Virus record (IMG/VR): IMGVR_UViG_3300001533_000214
Location: 1 to 30,357 of that record
Origin: a virus
Direction: 5' to 3' (one strand)
Length of the DNA stretch: 30,357 bases
The position numbers were made by a program, and so were the translations under genes. The notes under the pieces were generated by a model. The model searched no databases, was not told the origin of the DNA, and worked only from the letters and a program-made list of their open reading frames with translations. Numbering within the stretch: position 1 is the first letter of the stretch; every line of letters begins with the position of its first letter. Below are positions 8,487 to 16,309 of the stretch, one piece after another.

Positions 8487-8879
8487 ATGGCATATTACGC
8501 AGTTTTAGATGAAAATAATTTTGTAATTAATATGAAAAGTGCTGGTCATGAAGATGATTGGGATGGTGAAATTGGTTGGTTTAATGAATTAGGTATTGTT
8601 CATAAACGAACATCATACAACACGCGTGGCGGCATCCATTACCAAGCCGACAACAATACACCAAGCCAAGACCAAAGCAAGGCATTCCGAAAAAACTATG
8701 CTGGAATAGGTTACTATTACGATAGCATTAGGGATGCTTTTATACCTCCAAAACCTTTTCCCTCATGGACATTAAACGAAGATACTTGCCTTTGGCAATC
8801 ACCAATACCTTATCCAAATGATGGCAAAATGTATCAATGGAATAAGGAAACAGGCAACTGGGAAGAAATAAATTTTTAA
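8487..8879 (+). CDS. Conserved phage structural or fibre-associated protein
   Basis: The 130-residue product starts with M-A-Y-Y-A-V-L-D-E-N-N and contains R-K-N-Y-A-G-I-G-Y-Y-Y-D near residues 71-82, P-P-K-P-F-P-S-W-T-L near 91-100 and a Trp-rich end (Y-Q-W-N-K). Proteins with these elements are frequent in phage structural regions, especially of marine myoviruses, but their exact role is not known to me. I chose ATG 8487; the longer frame from 8364 overlaps the adhesin gene by 113 bases and its added residues look like a frame shadow. It sits between two adhesin-type genes, which suggests a receptor-binding or fibre-capping role. Confidence 0.7.
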   Translation: MAYYAVLDENNFVINMKSAGHEDDWDGEIGWFNELGIVHKRTSYNTRGGIHYQADNNTPSQDQSKAFRKNYAGIGYYYDSIRDAFIPPKPFPSWTLNEDTCLWQSPIPYPNDGKMYQWNKETGNWEEINF

Positions 8880-8888
8880 CGTTAAAAA
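8873..8888 (+). repeat. Perfect 16-bp palindrome at a gene end
   Basis: TTTTTAACGTTAAAAA is its own reverse complement. It includes the stop codon of the gene before it (8877-8879) and ends nine bases before the next ATG at 8898. It could be a weak hairpin, a protein-binding site or chance. Confidence 0.45.
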
Positions 8889-8897
8889 CATTATAAA

Positions 8898-9290
8898 ATG
8901 GGAGCTTTTGGAAATTTTTTAGAAGACAAAATAACTGGATGGATAAATGGAACAGACATGGGTACTGCTCCAACAAATACCTACGTTCAGTTATTTAATG
9001 GCAATCCTACTGACACAGGCACAGGCGGCACTGCATTGCTTTCGCGTGTTCCAGTTGCAGCTGGTGGATGGACAAGGGGAACAGGTGGCGCAGGTACATT
9101 AACTAATACTGCGGCTATTACTATAACTCCATCTTCTGGTTCTGCTGTTACAGCTGATTACTTTGCTGTATTTGATGGTGCAACTGGAACAAACGTTTTA
9201 TTTCACGGTCTTTTAAGTGCAAGTAAATCAATCGCTGTAGGTGATGAAGTAAAATTCAACGCATCTCAGCTTACTTTGACTGTAGCCTAA
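8898..9290 (+). CDS. Gp80-like tail fibre or decoration protein (probable)
   Basis: The 130-residue product opens with G-A-F-G-N-F-L-E-D-K-I-T-G-W and continues T-N-T-Y-V-Q-L-F-N-G-N-P-T-D near residues 26-39. This is the layout of a phage family, annotated as tail fibre Gp80-like, that starts xxNYLExxLLxH and then has TxYVxLFxxxPT. The rest is Gly/Thr/Ala-rich and beta-strand-like, with D-Y-F-A-V-F-D-G-A-T-G-T near 92-103. It is likely a small virion surface protein. It closes the three-gene insertion in the neck region (6419-9290). The following gap holds a 9-bp hairpin. Confidence 0.65.
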   Translation: MGAFGNFLEDKITGWINGTDMGTAPTNTYVQLFNGNPTDTGTGGTALLSRVPVAAGGWTRGTGGAGTLTNTAAITITPSSGSAVTADYFAVFDGATGTNVLFHGLLSASKSIAVGDEVKFNASQLTLTVA

Positions 9291-9294
9291 AAAT

Positions 9295-9320
9295 TAGGAG
9301 AATGCTTAGGTATTCTCCTA
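9295..9320 (+). promoter_or_regulatory. Hairpin upstream of the gp10-like gene
   Basis: TAGGAGAAT at 9295-9303 and ATTCTCCTA at 9312-9320 form a perfect 9-bp stem with an 8-base loop. It lies 13 bases before ATG 9334 and only a few bases after the preceding stop. No T-run follows. The spacing matches the hairpins before 5859 and 19175. Confidence 0.5.
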
Positions 9321-9333
9321 TAAATAATTTACA

Positions 9334-9951
9334 ATGGGATATTTATCAGCTAAACAAATAAATCACCTTAAAGAACTTCAAAAATCCAACTACGCAGGTA
9401 GAAGGAGTTTTCAAGGTATAAGCCTAAGAGTGGTAGGTTTGGCAGATGCAGTAATTGAATTTGCTGAATTAATGGAACAATGTACAGTAAAAGAAAGAAG
9501 CAGGGTAATTGATTCGGCTACTCCTATAGCATTACAGGTGTATAAGTCATTAGTACCAGTAAGCAGTAAGTCGCACCGTATTAGTACCAATCCTTTCGGC
9601 AATAAAAAAATGCAAGGATGGGCAGAAAGTGATGGCGCTTCTATGATTGTACAACCGGGTAATTTAAGAAAGTCTATTATTGATTTATCTAAAAATCTTA
9701 AATCGTACCGTTATGCAGTCGGAGCAATCGGACCATTGTATAAAAGAAATACAATGAATAAAGGTATTAATAGCAGCGAAGGAACTAATGGATTTTACGC
9801 GCACATGGTTTTTGGAAGTACTAGAGCATGGTATAACAAAATAGTGATACAAGCAAGAAATTTGAGTAGGGAAAAAGTAATTAAAACGATGCGTAATGAA
9901 TGTATTTTCATTATGCAGGAAAGACCTAAAAAATTCTGGCAAATATCATGA
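9334..9951 (+). CDS. HK97 gp10-like tail-completion protein (probable)
   Basis: In siphophages the gene before the tail terminator encodes a gp10-like neck/tail joining protein. This 205-residue product fits by place and by pattern: a G-L-A-D-A-V-I-E-F opening helix near residues 35-43, A-L-Q-V-Y-K-S-L-V-P-V near 68-78, a G-N-L-R-K-S-I near 109-115, and F-Y-A-H-M-V-F-G-S near 151-159, which corresponds to the family's Y-A-x-x-x-E-x-G element. The end overlaps the next start as ATGA. The match is by motif only and the sequence is divergent. Confidence 0.68.
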   Translation: MGYLSAKQINHLKELQKSNYAGRRSFQGISLRVVGLADAVIEFAELMEQCTVKERSRVIDSATPIALQVYKSLVPVSSKSHRISTNPFGNKKMQGWAESDGASMIVQPGNLRKSIIDLSKNLKSYRYAVGAIGPLYKRNTMNKGINSSEGTNGFYAHMVFGSTRAWYNKIVIQARNLSREKVIKTMRNECIFIMQERPKKFWQIS

Positions 9952-10337
9952 TAGGCAAATTAATATACAGCAGGTTATCAACCGACGGGGCAATATTAGC
10001 ATACGTTGGAAGTAAAATCTATCCTGATATTGTTCCTCAAAATGTACAATATCCTTTTGTTGTTTACACTATCACAAATAGCATTCCTGTAGATTATAAA
10101 GACGGACAAAGTAACTTAGAGGAGATTTCACTACAAATAGATGTTTACACCCAAAACTATGACGATACACAGGATTTAGCCAACCTTATTAGAAATAGGT
10201 TGGATAGATTTGTTGGTACTGTCGAAGGCGTGGAAGTTCAAAGTATAAAATATACTGCGTCTGATTCACAAGTTTATAACGCTGAATTATCGGTATATTG
10301 GATGAGTGTTGATTTTTTAGCAAAAATGAAAAGATGA
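9948..10337 (+). CDS. Tail terminator / completion protein, DUF3168 family
   Basis: Caps the tail tube and joins it to the neck. The 129-residue length and elements match DUF3168 (PF11367): a short N-terminal helix with A-I-L-A-Y-V-G-S-K-I-Y-P near residues 15-26, then Q-Y-P-F-V-V-Y-T near 35-42, the strand L-Q-I-D-V-Y-T-Q near 62-69, a helix A-N-L-I-R-N-R-L-D near 77-85 and a final S-V-D-F-L. It overlaps both neighbours by four bases (ATGA), so it should be made in step with them. Confidence 0.82.
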   Translation: MIGKLIYSRLSTDGAILAYVGSKIYPDIVPQNVQYPFVVYTITNSIPVDYKDGQSNLEEISLQIDVYTQNYDDTQDLANLIRNRLDRFVGTVEGVEVQSIKYTASDSQVYNAELSVYWMSVDFLAKMKR

Positions 10338-10585
10338 AATTAAGACTTTTAAAAGAATGGAATGGAAAAGAGCCGGGTAAAGTAGGCGTTTTTCTTTCTG
10401 AATATGGGGAACAAATGATAAAGGATGGTATAGCAGAGCTACTTGATGAAGATTATGTAGTTGAGCAAATGCCAGTTAAAGAGGAGCCTCAACAAGATCC
10501 TGTTTACATTCCTATTCCTGTTCCAATGTCGTATTTTAACGACGAAACAAATGATAATAAAATTACTAAACCAAAAAATAAATAA
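10334..10585 (+). CDS. Hypothetical protein between tail terminator and tube genes
   Basis: I do not recognise this 83-residue protein. The N-terminal half (W-N-G-K-E-P-G-K-V-G) resembles a small beta-barrel-like fold, and the C-terminal half is acidic and proline-rich, ending in Lys and Asn. Small proteins of this kind are found next to tail genes in other phages and may be virion or assembly accessories. It overlaps the tail terminator by four bases and ends two bases before the tail tube gene. Confidence 0.6.
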   Translation: MKLRLLKEWNGKEPGKVGVFLSEYGEQMIKDGIAELLDEDYVVEQMPVKEEPQQDPVYIPIPVPMSYFNDETNDNKITKPKNK

Positions 10586-10587
10586 TC

Positions 10588-10970
10588 ATGCCAACTACAG
10601 GAATAATTAATGGTACGTTAATGAGGCTTTATAAAGATAGTACGGCTATCGGTTATGCTACTTCGTGCCAAATGAACATTTCATCTGCTATGCGTGAAAT
10701 TCTTACAAAGGATTCAGCGGCTGGAGGAAGGCGTTATATGCAGGCCCGGGGGATGCTTCTACAAACTATTTGTTTGATGATTTATTTGCCGACCTTGTGG
10801 CAGGTACAGCATTGACTATTAAGTTTACTACTGACGTTGTGGGCGATAATGTTTACACTATGAGTGCCATTTGTACGTCATTAGACTTAAACGCTGGCGT
10901 GGAAGAGAATGTAAGCTATTCAGCATCATTCGAAGTTACGGGGGCTATTGTGAAAACTACTAAAGCATAA
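10588..10970 (+). pseudogene. Major tail tube protein, reading frame disrupted
   Basis: Hexamer-ring protein that forms the tail tube (TP901-1-like tail protein family). The first frame, from ATG 10588, reads a family N-terminus to T-K-D-S-A-A-G-G (about residues 40-47) and then turns to nonsense before stopping at 10815. The frame two bases later reads A-L-Y-A-G-P-G-D-A-S, then F-D-D-L-F and the family C-terminus, with N-A-G-V-E-E-N-V-S-Y-S-A-S-F, ending at 10970. The change lies at about 10717-10735. In relatives some 15-18 residues separate K-D-S from L-Y-A; here about seven do. This points to a net loss of 3n+1 bases. It is either an assembly or consensus error or a real disabling deletion. 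A single joined gene is the right reading, not two genes. Confidence 0.72.
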
Positions 10971-10987
10971 TTTAAAAATTACCTAAA

Positions 10988-11356
10988 ATGAAAACAATAA
11001 AAATAGCTAATGCGGACATTCCAATTAAATTTGGTATGTTCGTTTTAGGTACATTTTTAAGGGAAAGGAAGCTTAAATTAAGTGACCTTTCCCTACTTGG
11101 CGAAGATCTTCTTTTAGCCCTTGAATTAGCCTTTGCAGGCGTTCAACAAGGGTACAAAGCTAAAGGAGAAAAATGTCCTTATGATTTACAATCCTTTTGC
11201 GATTTGGTCGATACTGATATGGGTGGCATAGCTCGTATAATGGAAATGATTTCAAACGAGATTTCACCTCCAGAAGATGAAAGCCAAAAAAACGTACTGG
11301 CGAAGGCGGAGAGCTCACACTTGAATACATCGAGCGATTTTGTTTCGGAGTTTTAA
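10988..11356 (+). CDS. Tail assembly chaperone, short form (gpG analogue)
   Basis: The 122-residue zero-frame product should bind the tape measure protein and tail tube subunits during tail assembly. It is placed exactly between tail tube and tape measure genes, as lambda gpG is. The N-terminal part is a short beta segment (I-K-I-A-N-A-D-I-P-I-K-F-G) then helices. The last 20 residues in the zero frame are low-complexity and Ser/Glu-rich, as expected past a frameshift site. A slippery heptamer at 11287-11293, codons 100-102, shifts part of the ribosomes into the T frame. A weak A/T inverted repeat (10968-10981) precedes the start. Confidence 0.82.
   Translation: MKTIKIANADIPIKFGMFVLGTFLRERKLKLSDLSLLGEDLLLALELAFAGVQQGYKAKGEKCPYDLQSFCDLVDTDMGGIARIMEMISNEISPPEDESQKNVLAKAESSHLNTSSDFVSEF
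11287..11293 (+). promoter_or_regulatory. Programmed -1 frameshift site A AAA AAC
   Basis: In the zero frame of the chaperone gene the codons are CAA-AAA-AAC, so the heptamer is A AAA AAC in exactly the X XXY YYZ phase needed for simultaneous -1 slippage. The -1 frame is then open from 11293 to the stop at 11632-11634, just before the tape measure gene. The zero frame stops at 11354-11356. I did not identify a sure downstream stimulatory structure. Confidence 0.85.
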
Positions 11357-11634
11357 GATTTCCTCCTTCGCAATACAATGAAATGAGTTTTAAAGAGGTT
11401 GTTATGGCTATGCAAGGTTATAACAATTTCTTTGGACAACAGGAACAAACAGAATGGGAACGATTAAGATGGCAAACAACACTTTTACTAAATGTCCATA
11501 CGGCAAAAGGAAAGAGTTTAAAGCCAAAAGATTTAATCGAATTTCCTTGGGAAAATCCTACTAAAAAAGAAACTAAAAGAAGTTTGACAAATACCGACAA
11601 AACAATATTTGACAAATGGGATAAAGAAGCATAA
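11293..11634 (+). CDS. Tail assembly chaperone, frameshift extension (gpT part of gpGT)
   Basis: This -1 frame segment adds 113 residues to the first 102 codons of the upstream gene, giving a predicted fusion of about 215 residues from 10988 to 11634. The T part begins R-T-G-E-G-G and has the pattern L-T-L-E-Y-I-E-R-F-C-F-G-V-L, typical of gpT-like domains, then S-F-K-E-V-V-M-A-M-Q. The ATG at 11383 starts an 83-residue open frame, but it probably is not the main start, since coding similarity extends upstream to the slip site. The stop directly abuts the tape measure ATG. Confidence 0.8.
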   Translation, partial: RTGEGGELTLEYIERFCFGVLRFPPSQYNEMSFKEVVMAMQGYNNFFGQQEQTEWERLRWQTTLLLNVHTAKGKSLKPKDLIEFPWENPTKKETKRSLTNTDKTIFDKWDKEA

Positions 11635-13698
11635 ATGGCAATAGGTAAGTTACTTTTAAAGCTGGGAATTGATACCACTAATCTCGATAAAGAGTTAGGT
11701 AAGGTAGAAAAATCTATGACAAGATTTGGACAAAATATGTCTAATCTTGGTTCAACTTTAACCCAGTCATTGACATTACCTATTATTGGTGTCGGTGCTG
11801 CTGCTTTAAAATCTTTTGCGGATATGGAAAAACTGCAAAATGGTTTAATTGCCATTATGGGTAGTAGCGAAGGAGCAGCAGTCGAATTAGAAAAACTACG
11901 AAAGGTTGCCGAGAATCCTGGGCTTGCTTTACCTGAAGTGGTAAAGGCTTCGGCTTCTTTGCAATCTGTAGGAATGAGTGCCGATGCTGCAAGGGAAACG
12001 ATAACGCAATTTGGTAATGCAGTAGCAAGGGCTGGAGGTGGTGCAGAACAGTTTAGTGGTGTTACTTTGGCTCTTAGTCAAATAAGCGCGGTGGGTAAAG
12101 TTACCCAGGAAGATTTAAATCAAATCAAAGAAAGGTTGCCTGAATTTGCGCGTGTAATGAAAGAGGAATTTGGAACTGTTACAGCCGAAGGCATTAGAGC
12201 CATTGGTGTAAATAGTGAAGAATTTATTACGCGATCGGTATCGGCTTTAGGTAAATTAGAACGTGCCAATGGAGGCTTAGGTAATGCATTTGATAACCTA
12301 AAAGACAATGTAACTAATAGTCTTGCGGAACTTGGAAAAGCTATTAATAATAGTTTGAATTTAGAGGCAGTATTTACCGTTTTATCCGAAAAGATAAACT
12401 ATTTAGTAGAGGGATTTAAAGGTCTTAATCCTGCCACTCAGGAATTTATCGTAAAAACTGCTTTAATTGTAGCAGCTATTGGGCCTGCTATATTTATATT
12501 AGGTAAATTGATTACAACCTTTGGCGCACTTACTGGAACAATAAGATTAATTAGAACTACTATTTTATTAATGAGTAGTGCAATATCTACGGCTTTTGCT
12601 TCTATTCTTGCTAATCCTGTTATACTTGCTGTTGTGGCTGCCATTGCTGCGGTTGGTGCCATTGCTTTGTATGTCTATGATAATTGGAAAGCATTTAGCG
12701 ATAACTTTAAAAACATTTGGATAAATATAAAGAACTCCGTAATGCAGGGAGTTACTTTTGTTTTAGGCAAATTAGACACTTTACAAAAGGCATTAGGTTT
12801 GCAATTATTTGATTTATCTGGTATGACTAAATACCAAGAAGAACAAAGAATAGTAGCCGCAGAATTTAAAACAATAGGAAAAACAGTCGATAGCCTTAAA
12901 GGTAAATTTAAAAGCCTTTTTACCGCAACGGCTAAACCAATAACAGGAGGAAGTAATGTAGTACCAACAGATGCTACAGAATCCGCAGCAACTACAATAA
13001 TTGGTGGCGGTGGAGGTAGTACAAGTCCCGTAGCTGCAATAACGGCTCAATCTACAGGAATAACAAATATGTTACCTACTTTAGATTTATTGGCTATAAA
13101 ATTAGATACAGCATCTGCAAGTAATCAAAGATTAAAAGAAACAAACGAAGAAGTAAAAAATTCATTTGTTTCTACTGAAGCTCAAATGATGAGTTTTGGC
13201 AATACATTGACTAGCGCATTAATTGCAGCTACAGATGCTTTTTCTAATTTAGCAGTGCAAGGTGAAACTGACATGAAGAAGTTAGGTAGTGCAGCTATGC
13301 AAGCCGCTAGAATGATTATTAGCGCATACATAAAAGAAGGTGTAGCAGGTATTATAAAAGGTATATTAGGCGGGCCATTAAGTAAAACTTTAGGACCTGG
13401 TGCCATAGCTGTAGCAGGTGCAGCAGGTGCAGGTGCAGCCGTTTTATTTAACACAATGCTTAATAAAGTAGCACCTCCAAAACTTGCGCAGGGCGGTTTA
13501 GCTTACGGCCCAACAATGGCAACTGTAGGAGATAATAGGAACGCACGAGTTGACCCAGAAGTAATTGCTCCATTATCAAAATTAAAGGGAATGTTAGATG
13601 GTGGCGGATCACCTTACATATTAACCACCAGAGTAGCTGGAAGTGATTTATTGGTAATCATGGAAAAAGCCAGGAATATTAATTCAAGAATAAGATAA
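11635..13698 (+). CDS. Tape measure protein
   Basis: Sets tail length and is ejected through the tube into the cell. The 687-residue product begins with the tape-measure N-terminal domain: F-G-Q-N-M-S-N-L-G near residues 32-40, and F-A-D-M-E-K-L-Q-N-G-L-I-A-I-M-G near 61-76. Further on are E-D-L-N-Q-I-K-E-R-L-P-E near 159-170 and hydrophobic helices at about 270-300 and 325-347 that could span the membrane. The C-terminal 150 residues have a Gly/Ala hydrophobic block (about 575-605) and an L-A-Q-G-G-L-A-Y-G-P element. It is short, suggesting a tail of roughly 100 nm by the usual 0.15 nm per residue rule. The end overlaps the next start (TAATG). Confidence 0.92.
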   Translation: MAIGKLLLKLGIDTTNLDKELGKVEKSMTRFGQNMSNLGSTLTQSLTLPIIGVGAAALKSFADMEKLQNGLIAIMGSSEGAAVELEKLRKVAENPGLALPEVVKASASLQSVGMSADAARETITQFGNAVARAGGGAEQFSGVTLALSQISAVGKVTQEDLNQIKERLPEFARVMKEEFGTVTAEGIRAIGVNSEEFITRSVSALGKLERANGGLGNAFDNLKDNVTNSLAELGKAINNSLNLEAVFTVLSEKINYLVEGFKGLNPATQEFIVKTALIVAAIGPAIFILGKLITTFGALTGTIRLIRTTILLMSSAISTAFASILANPVILAVVAAIAAVGAIALYVYDNWKAFSDNFKNIWINIKNSVMQGVTFVLGKLDTLQKALGLQLFDLSGMTKYQEEQRIVAAEFKTIGKTVDSLKGKFKSLFTATAKPITGGSNVVPTDATESAATTIIGGGGGSTSPVAAITAQSTGITNMLPTLDLLAIKLDTASASNQRLKETNEEVKNSFVSTEAQMMSFGNTLTSALIAATDAFSNLAVQGETDMKKLGSAAMQAARMIISAYIKEGVAGIIKGILGGPLSKTLGPGAIAVAGAAGAGAAVLFNTMLNKVAPPKLAQGGLAYGPTMATVGDNRNARVDPEVIAPLSKLKGMLDGGGSPYILTTRVAGSDLLVIMEKARNINSRIR

Positions 13699-15944
13699 TG
13701 GCAGCAAGATATACATCTACATTTTATTCAGAAAAAGGACGTAAATATTACTTAGTAATAGATGATAGTTCTTTTTCTGGCTCAACTATTGACGTGGATG
13801 TTACAAGCTCTCAAATCGAATGGCAAGCCGATGTAGAAAACGGTTTAGAAAGATATGCTCCTATTATTGGAAGTAATTTTAAGTTTAGTATAATTATTGA
13901 TACTGAATCAAAGCAACAATTATTAACCGACTTTTTAACGGCACCAGAGGGTAGATTTACTATTCAATTAATAGGTTACGACACATCTAATGCACCAAAC
14001 TTTTATTGGTATGGCTACATTTTAGCGGATTTAATTGAGTTTGATGACATTCCATTAGAGATGGGATATAATTACACCATAAATGCTATTGATGGCATAG
14101 GGTGGTTAAAGGGAATTGATTATAAGCCCGATGGAAGCGATGTTTATCAGGGTGACGATACTATTATAAATCATGTAAATAATTGTTTACAAAAACTTAC
14201 TTACGTTCAATCAATATACGGCACTAATATAGGCGTTTTGGCTAGTGCTTTTCAATGGCATGAAGATTCATGGACTTATTCCACATCTATTGACCCACTC
14301 CTTAGAATGAGGGTAAATCATAAGGTTTTTTACACAATAGATAGTAAAGGTAATTATACCTACATGAAGTGCTATGATGTTCTAAAAAGAATAATGGTTC
14401 CATTGGGATTAAGGTTCTTTTTTTCCGATAGGAAATTCTTTATGGTTCAGCCAAATACTTATTTAGATTCAGCCGTATTAATCAATATTTATTACTTAAC
14501 TTCTACTTTATTACAACAAAGTAGTTTTCAATCAAGTATTGAAAATGATAACTATTCCGAAACAAATAAAATGCTTAGGTTTAGTGGTGGTAAATGGGGA
14601 TATTATGGACATATAAAAGATTTGGATATTGAATATGAACATATTGCCTCGGTAAATTTATTGTCTGGTAAAATATTTAATAACCTAAACACAGAGTTTT
14701 TTAACTCAAAAGATTTAGATTATAATAATGATGAAGCCACTATAACATTTACTTCGGTAATGAAATATAGAGATAGTCAGGTAGGTTCAAGTACTATTGC
14801 AGAACATATAGTAGAGGGCTCTTTTGTTATTGAGTTAAGACCTATCGTAGTGCCATTAATAGATTTTTTAACTGCAAATAGACCTCCCGAAATTACCACA
14901 TGGACATTAGGCAGCGGCTGGACTTTTTCCGATGGTGGCGGAGCTGCTTTAGGTTATGCAAAAGCAACCAACGCAACGGGTGATTTAGTTTATACTAATT
15001 TCACTCCCACAAATGGGGCTACTTATTATATATCTTTCGGTATTGAAGTTACAAGCGGTACATTAGTTTTAAAAATGGGTGGCGATACTTTTAGCATAAC
15101 AACTACTGGGGAATATTATGAAAGGATTGTTTGTATTTCAACACAACAATTAACTTTTGACCCTAGTGGCACATTTAACGGTAAAATTAATTACGTCAAA
15201 ATTAATCATGTAAAATATTGGCTAAAAAGGGATATTACCTATAATGGCTTTCAGCATACATTTACCGCCCAAAGTTGGGAAACTACATTTAGCTATTATA
15301 AATTTATTCTACCGGGTGGAGCGACTACCTTACCTGCTGCAGGTGGTACAGTTGATAATATTATCGTAAATTGGACTACACCAACAATGCCTGAAAGTGG
15401 AGACGTTGGTGTAAGGTTTTTATTAAGCAGGATTCAAACGGCAACGGGAACAGATTTACTTACAAGCTATTTAAAATTTTACGAGTTAGGTAACTTGTTC
15501 ATGGAACATTTAGCGGCTGGAAATTTAAACGGTCAAAATGACGTAGTCGTTTATGGCTCATTTAATAATGATACGAGTAGTATAAGTGTTAAAAAAAGGG
15601 TGTTTATTGGTGATGGCCCATCATTAGGTAGTCCGGGTGCAATAAGAGTAAAGAACGATAGTAACACGTGGCAAATAACCGATGGGAATGGGTGGCGTGT
15701 AAAAAATATAGGTAACGGAAAAAACATTAATCAATTATTGGTAAATGAAATTATTAAAGGTCAGTTGTTTCCGGTAAGAAAAATGCTTAATATGTCTTTT
15801 CAGGTTTTAGATAACGATAATCCATGGTATCCTCATGTAGCCATTGAAAATAACGATGTTAAATTTATCATGGAAACGGCTACTATGGAGTTAAAAACCG
15901 ATATAGTTCAAGGTACATTTATTGAAATCATAGACCAATCATAA
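13698..15944 (+). CDS. Tail tip / baseplate protein with carbohydrate-binding-like domain
   Basis: First gene after the tape measure, the position of distal-tail or tail-associated proteins. The 748-residue product opens with Y-T-S-T-F-Y-S-E-K-G and a strand-rich region containing F-Y-W-Y-G-Y-I near residues 102-108, L-E-M-G-Y-N-Y-T-I-N-A-I-D-G near 121-134, and W-L-K-G-I-D-Y. Bacteroidota phages often have a large protein of this kind in this place; I cannot assign it to a named family with certainty. Residues about 390-520 resemble a jelly-roll carbohydrate-binding module (W-x-L-G-x-G-W-T-F-S-D-G-G and a Y-Y-I-S-F-x-I-E-V strand). I infer a role in host surface contact. Confidence 0.65.
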   Translation: MAARYTSTFYSEKGRKYYLVIDDSSFSGSTIDVDVTSSQIEWQADVENGLERYAPIIGSNFKFSIIIDTESKQQLLTDFLTAPEGRFTIQLIGYDTSNAPNFYWYGYILADLIEFDDIPLEMGYNYTINAIDGIGWLKGIDYKPDGSDVYQGDDTIINHVNNCLQKLTYVQSIYGTNIGVLASAFQWHEDSWTYSTSIDPLLRMRVNHKVFYTIDSKGNYTYMKCYDVLKRIMVPLGLRFFFSDRKFFMVQPNTYLDSAVLINIYYLTSTLLQQSSFQSSIENDNYSETNKMLRFSGGKWGYYGHIKDLDIEYEHIASVNLLSGKIFNNLNTEFFNSKDLDYNNDEATITFTSVMKYRDSQVGSSTIAEHIVEGSFVIELRPIVVPLIDFLTANRPPEITTWTLGSGWTFSDGGGAALGYAKATNATGDLVYTNFTPTNGATYYISFGIEVTSGTLVLKMGGDTFSITTTGEYYERIVCISTQQLTFDPSGTFNGKINYVKINHVKYWLKRDITYNGFQHTFTAQSWETTFSYYKFILPGGATTLPAAGGTVDNIIVNWTTPTMPESGDVGVRFLLSRIQTATGTDLLTSYLKFYELGNLFMEHLAAGNLNGQNDVVVYGSFNNDTSSISVKKRVFIGDGPSLGSPGAIRVKNDSNTWQITDGNGWRVKNIGNGKNINQLLVNEIIKGQLFPVRKMLNMSFQVLDNDNPWYPHVAIENNDVKFIMETATMELKTDIVQGTFIEIIDQS

Positions 15945-16309
15945 TGCCATACACGGAAAAAACAGTATTATTTAGGGGATTAGATTTTGATTCGGGAAGA
16001 ACGCCAAATCATTCGGCTGGAGGCGTAGCAGGAACAGGCTCAATAACACCTACAAATAGTCAGCCAAACACGCAAAATAGTAGCGTTACAAAAGTGTTTA
16101 AGCAATCTTTTTTAGATAGCTACACAGCTATTTTAACTGTTACAAAAAACGCAGGCGTATTGCCTTCAAATCTTGAACAACTTTTAATTTTTCAAAACGG
16201 TCAAGAATTATTAAGTAGCCAATTTACCGTTACTGGGTCAGTAATAACAATAGATTCATCTACTCATTACGATGGCTCTAATTATGTCATATTTTTCATA
16301 ATTGTATAA
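15944..16309 (+). CDS. Small tail-tip protein, hypothetical
   Basis: A 121-residue protein of unknown function. The middle is rich in Gly, Ser, Thr and Asn (about residues 20-50), and the C-terminal 70 residues look like a compact beta domain: T-A-I-L-T-V-T-K-N-A-G near 62-72, L-L-I-F-Q-N-G-Q-E-L near 81-90, then alternating hydrophobic strands to the end. This F-x-N-G-x-x-L pattern is common in phage adhesin-associated domains. Both ends overlap neighbours as TAATG, between the tail-tip gene and the fibre gene, so it is probably a structural part of the tip. Confidence 0.6.
   Translation: MPYTEKTVLFRGLDFDSGRTPNHSAGGVAGTGSITPTNSQPNTQNSSVTKVFKQSFLDSYTAILTVTKNAGVLPSNLEQLLIFQNGQELLSSQFTVTGSVITIDSSTHYDGSNYVIFFIIV

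Noticed and set aside
10588-10815. Two independent short genes (10588-10815 and 10770-10970)
   Set aside because: Together they form one tail tube protein. The second has only a TTG start and its family match begins upstream of it in that frame.
11418-11855. Minus-strand open frame of 145 codons
   Set aside because: It spans the chaperone extension and the start of the tape measure gene, both well supported on the plus strand.
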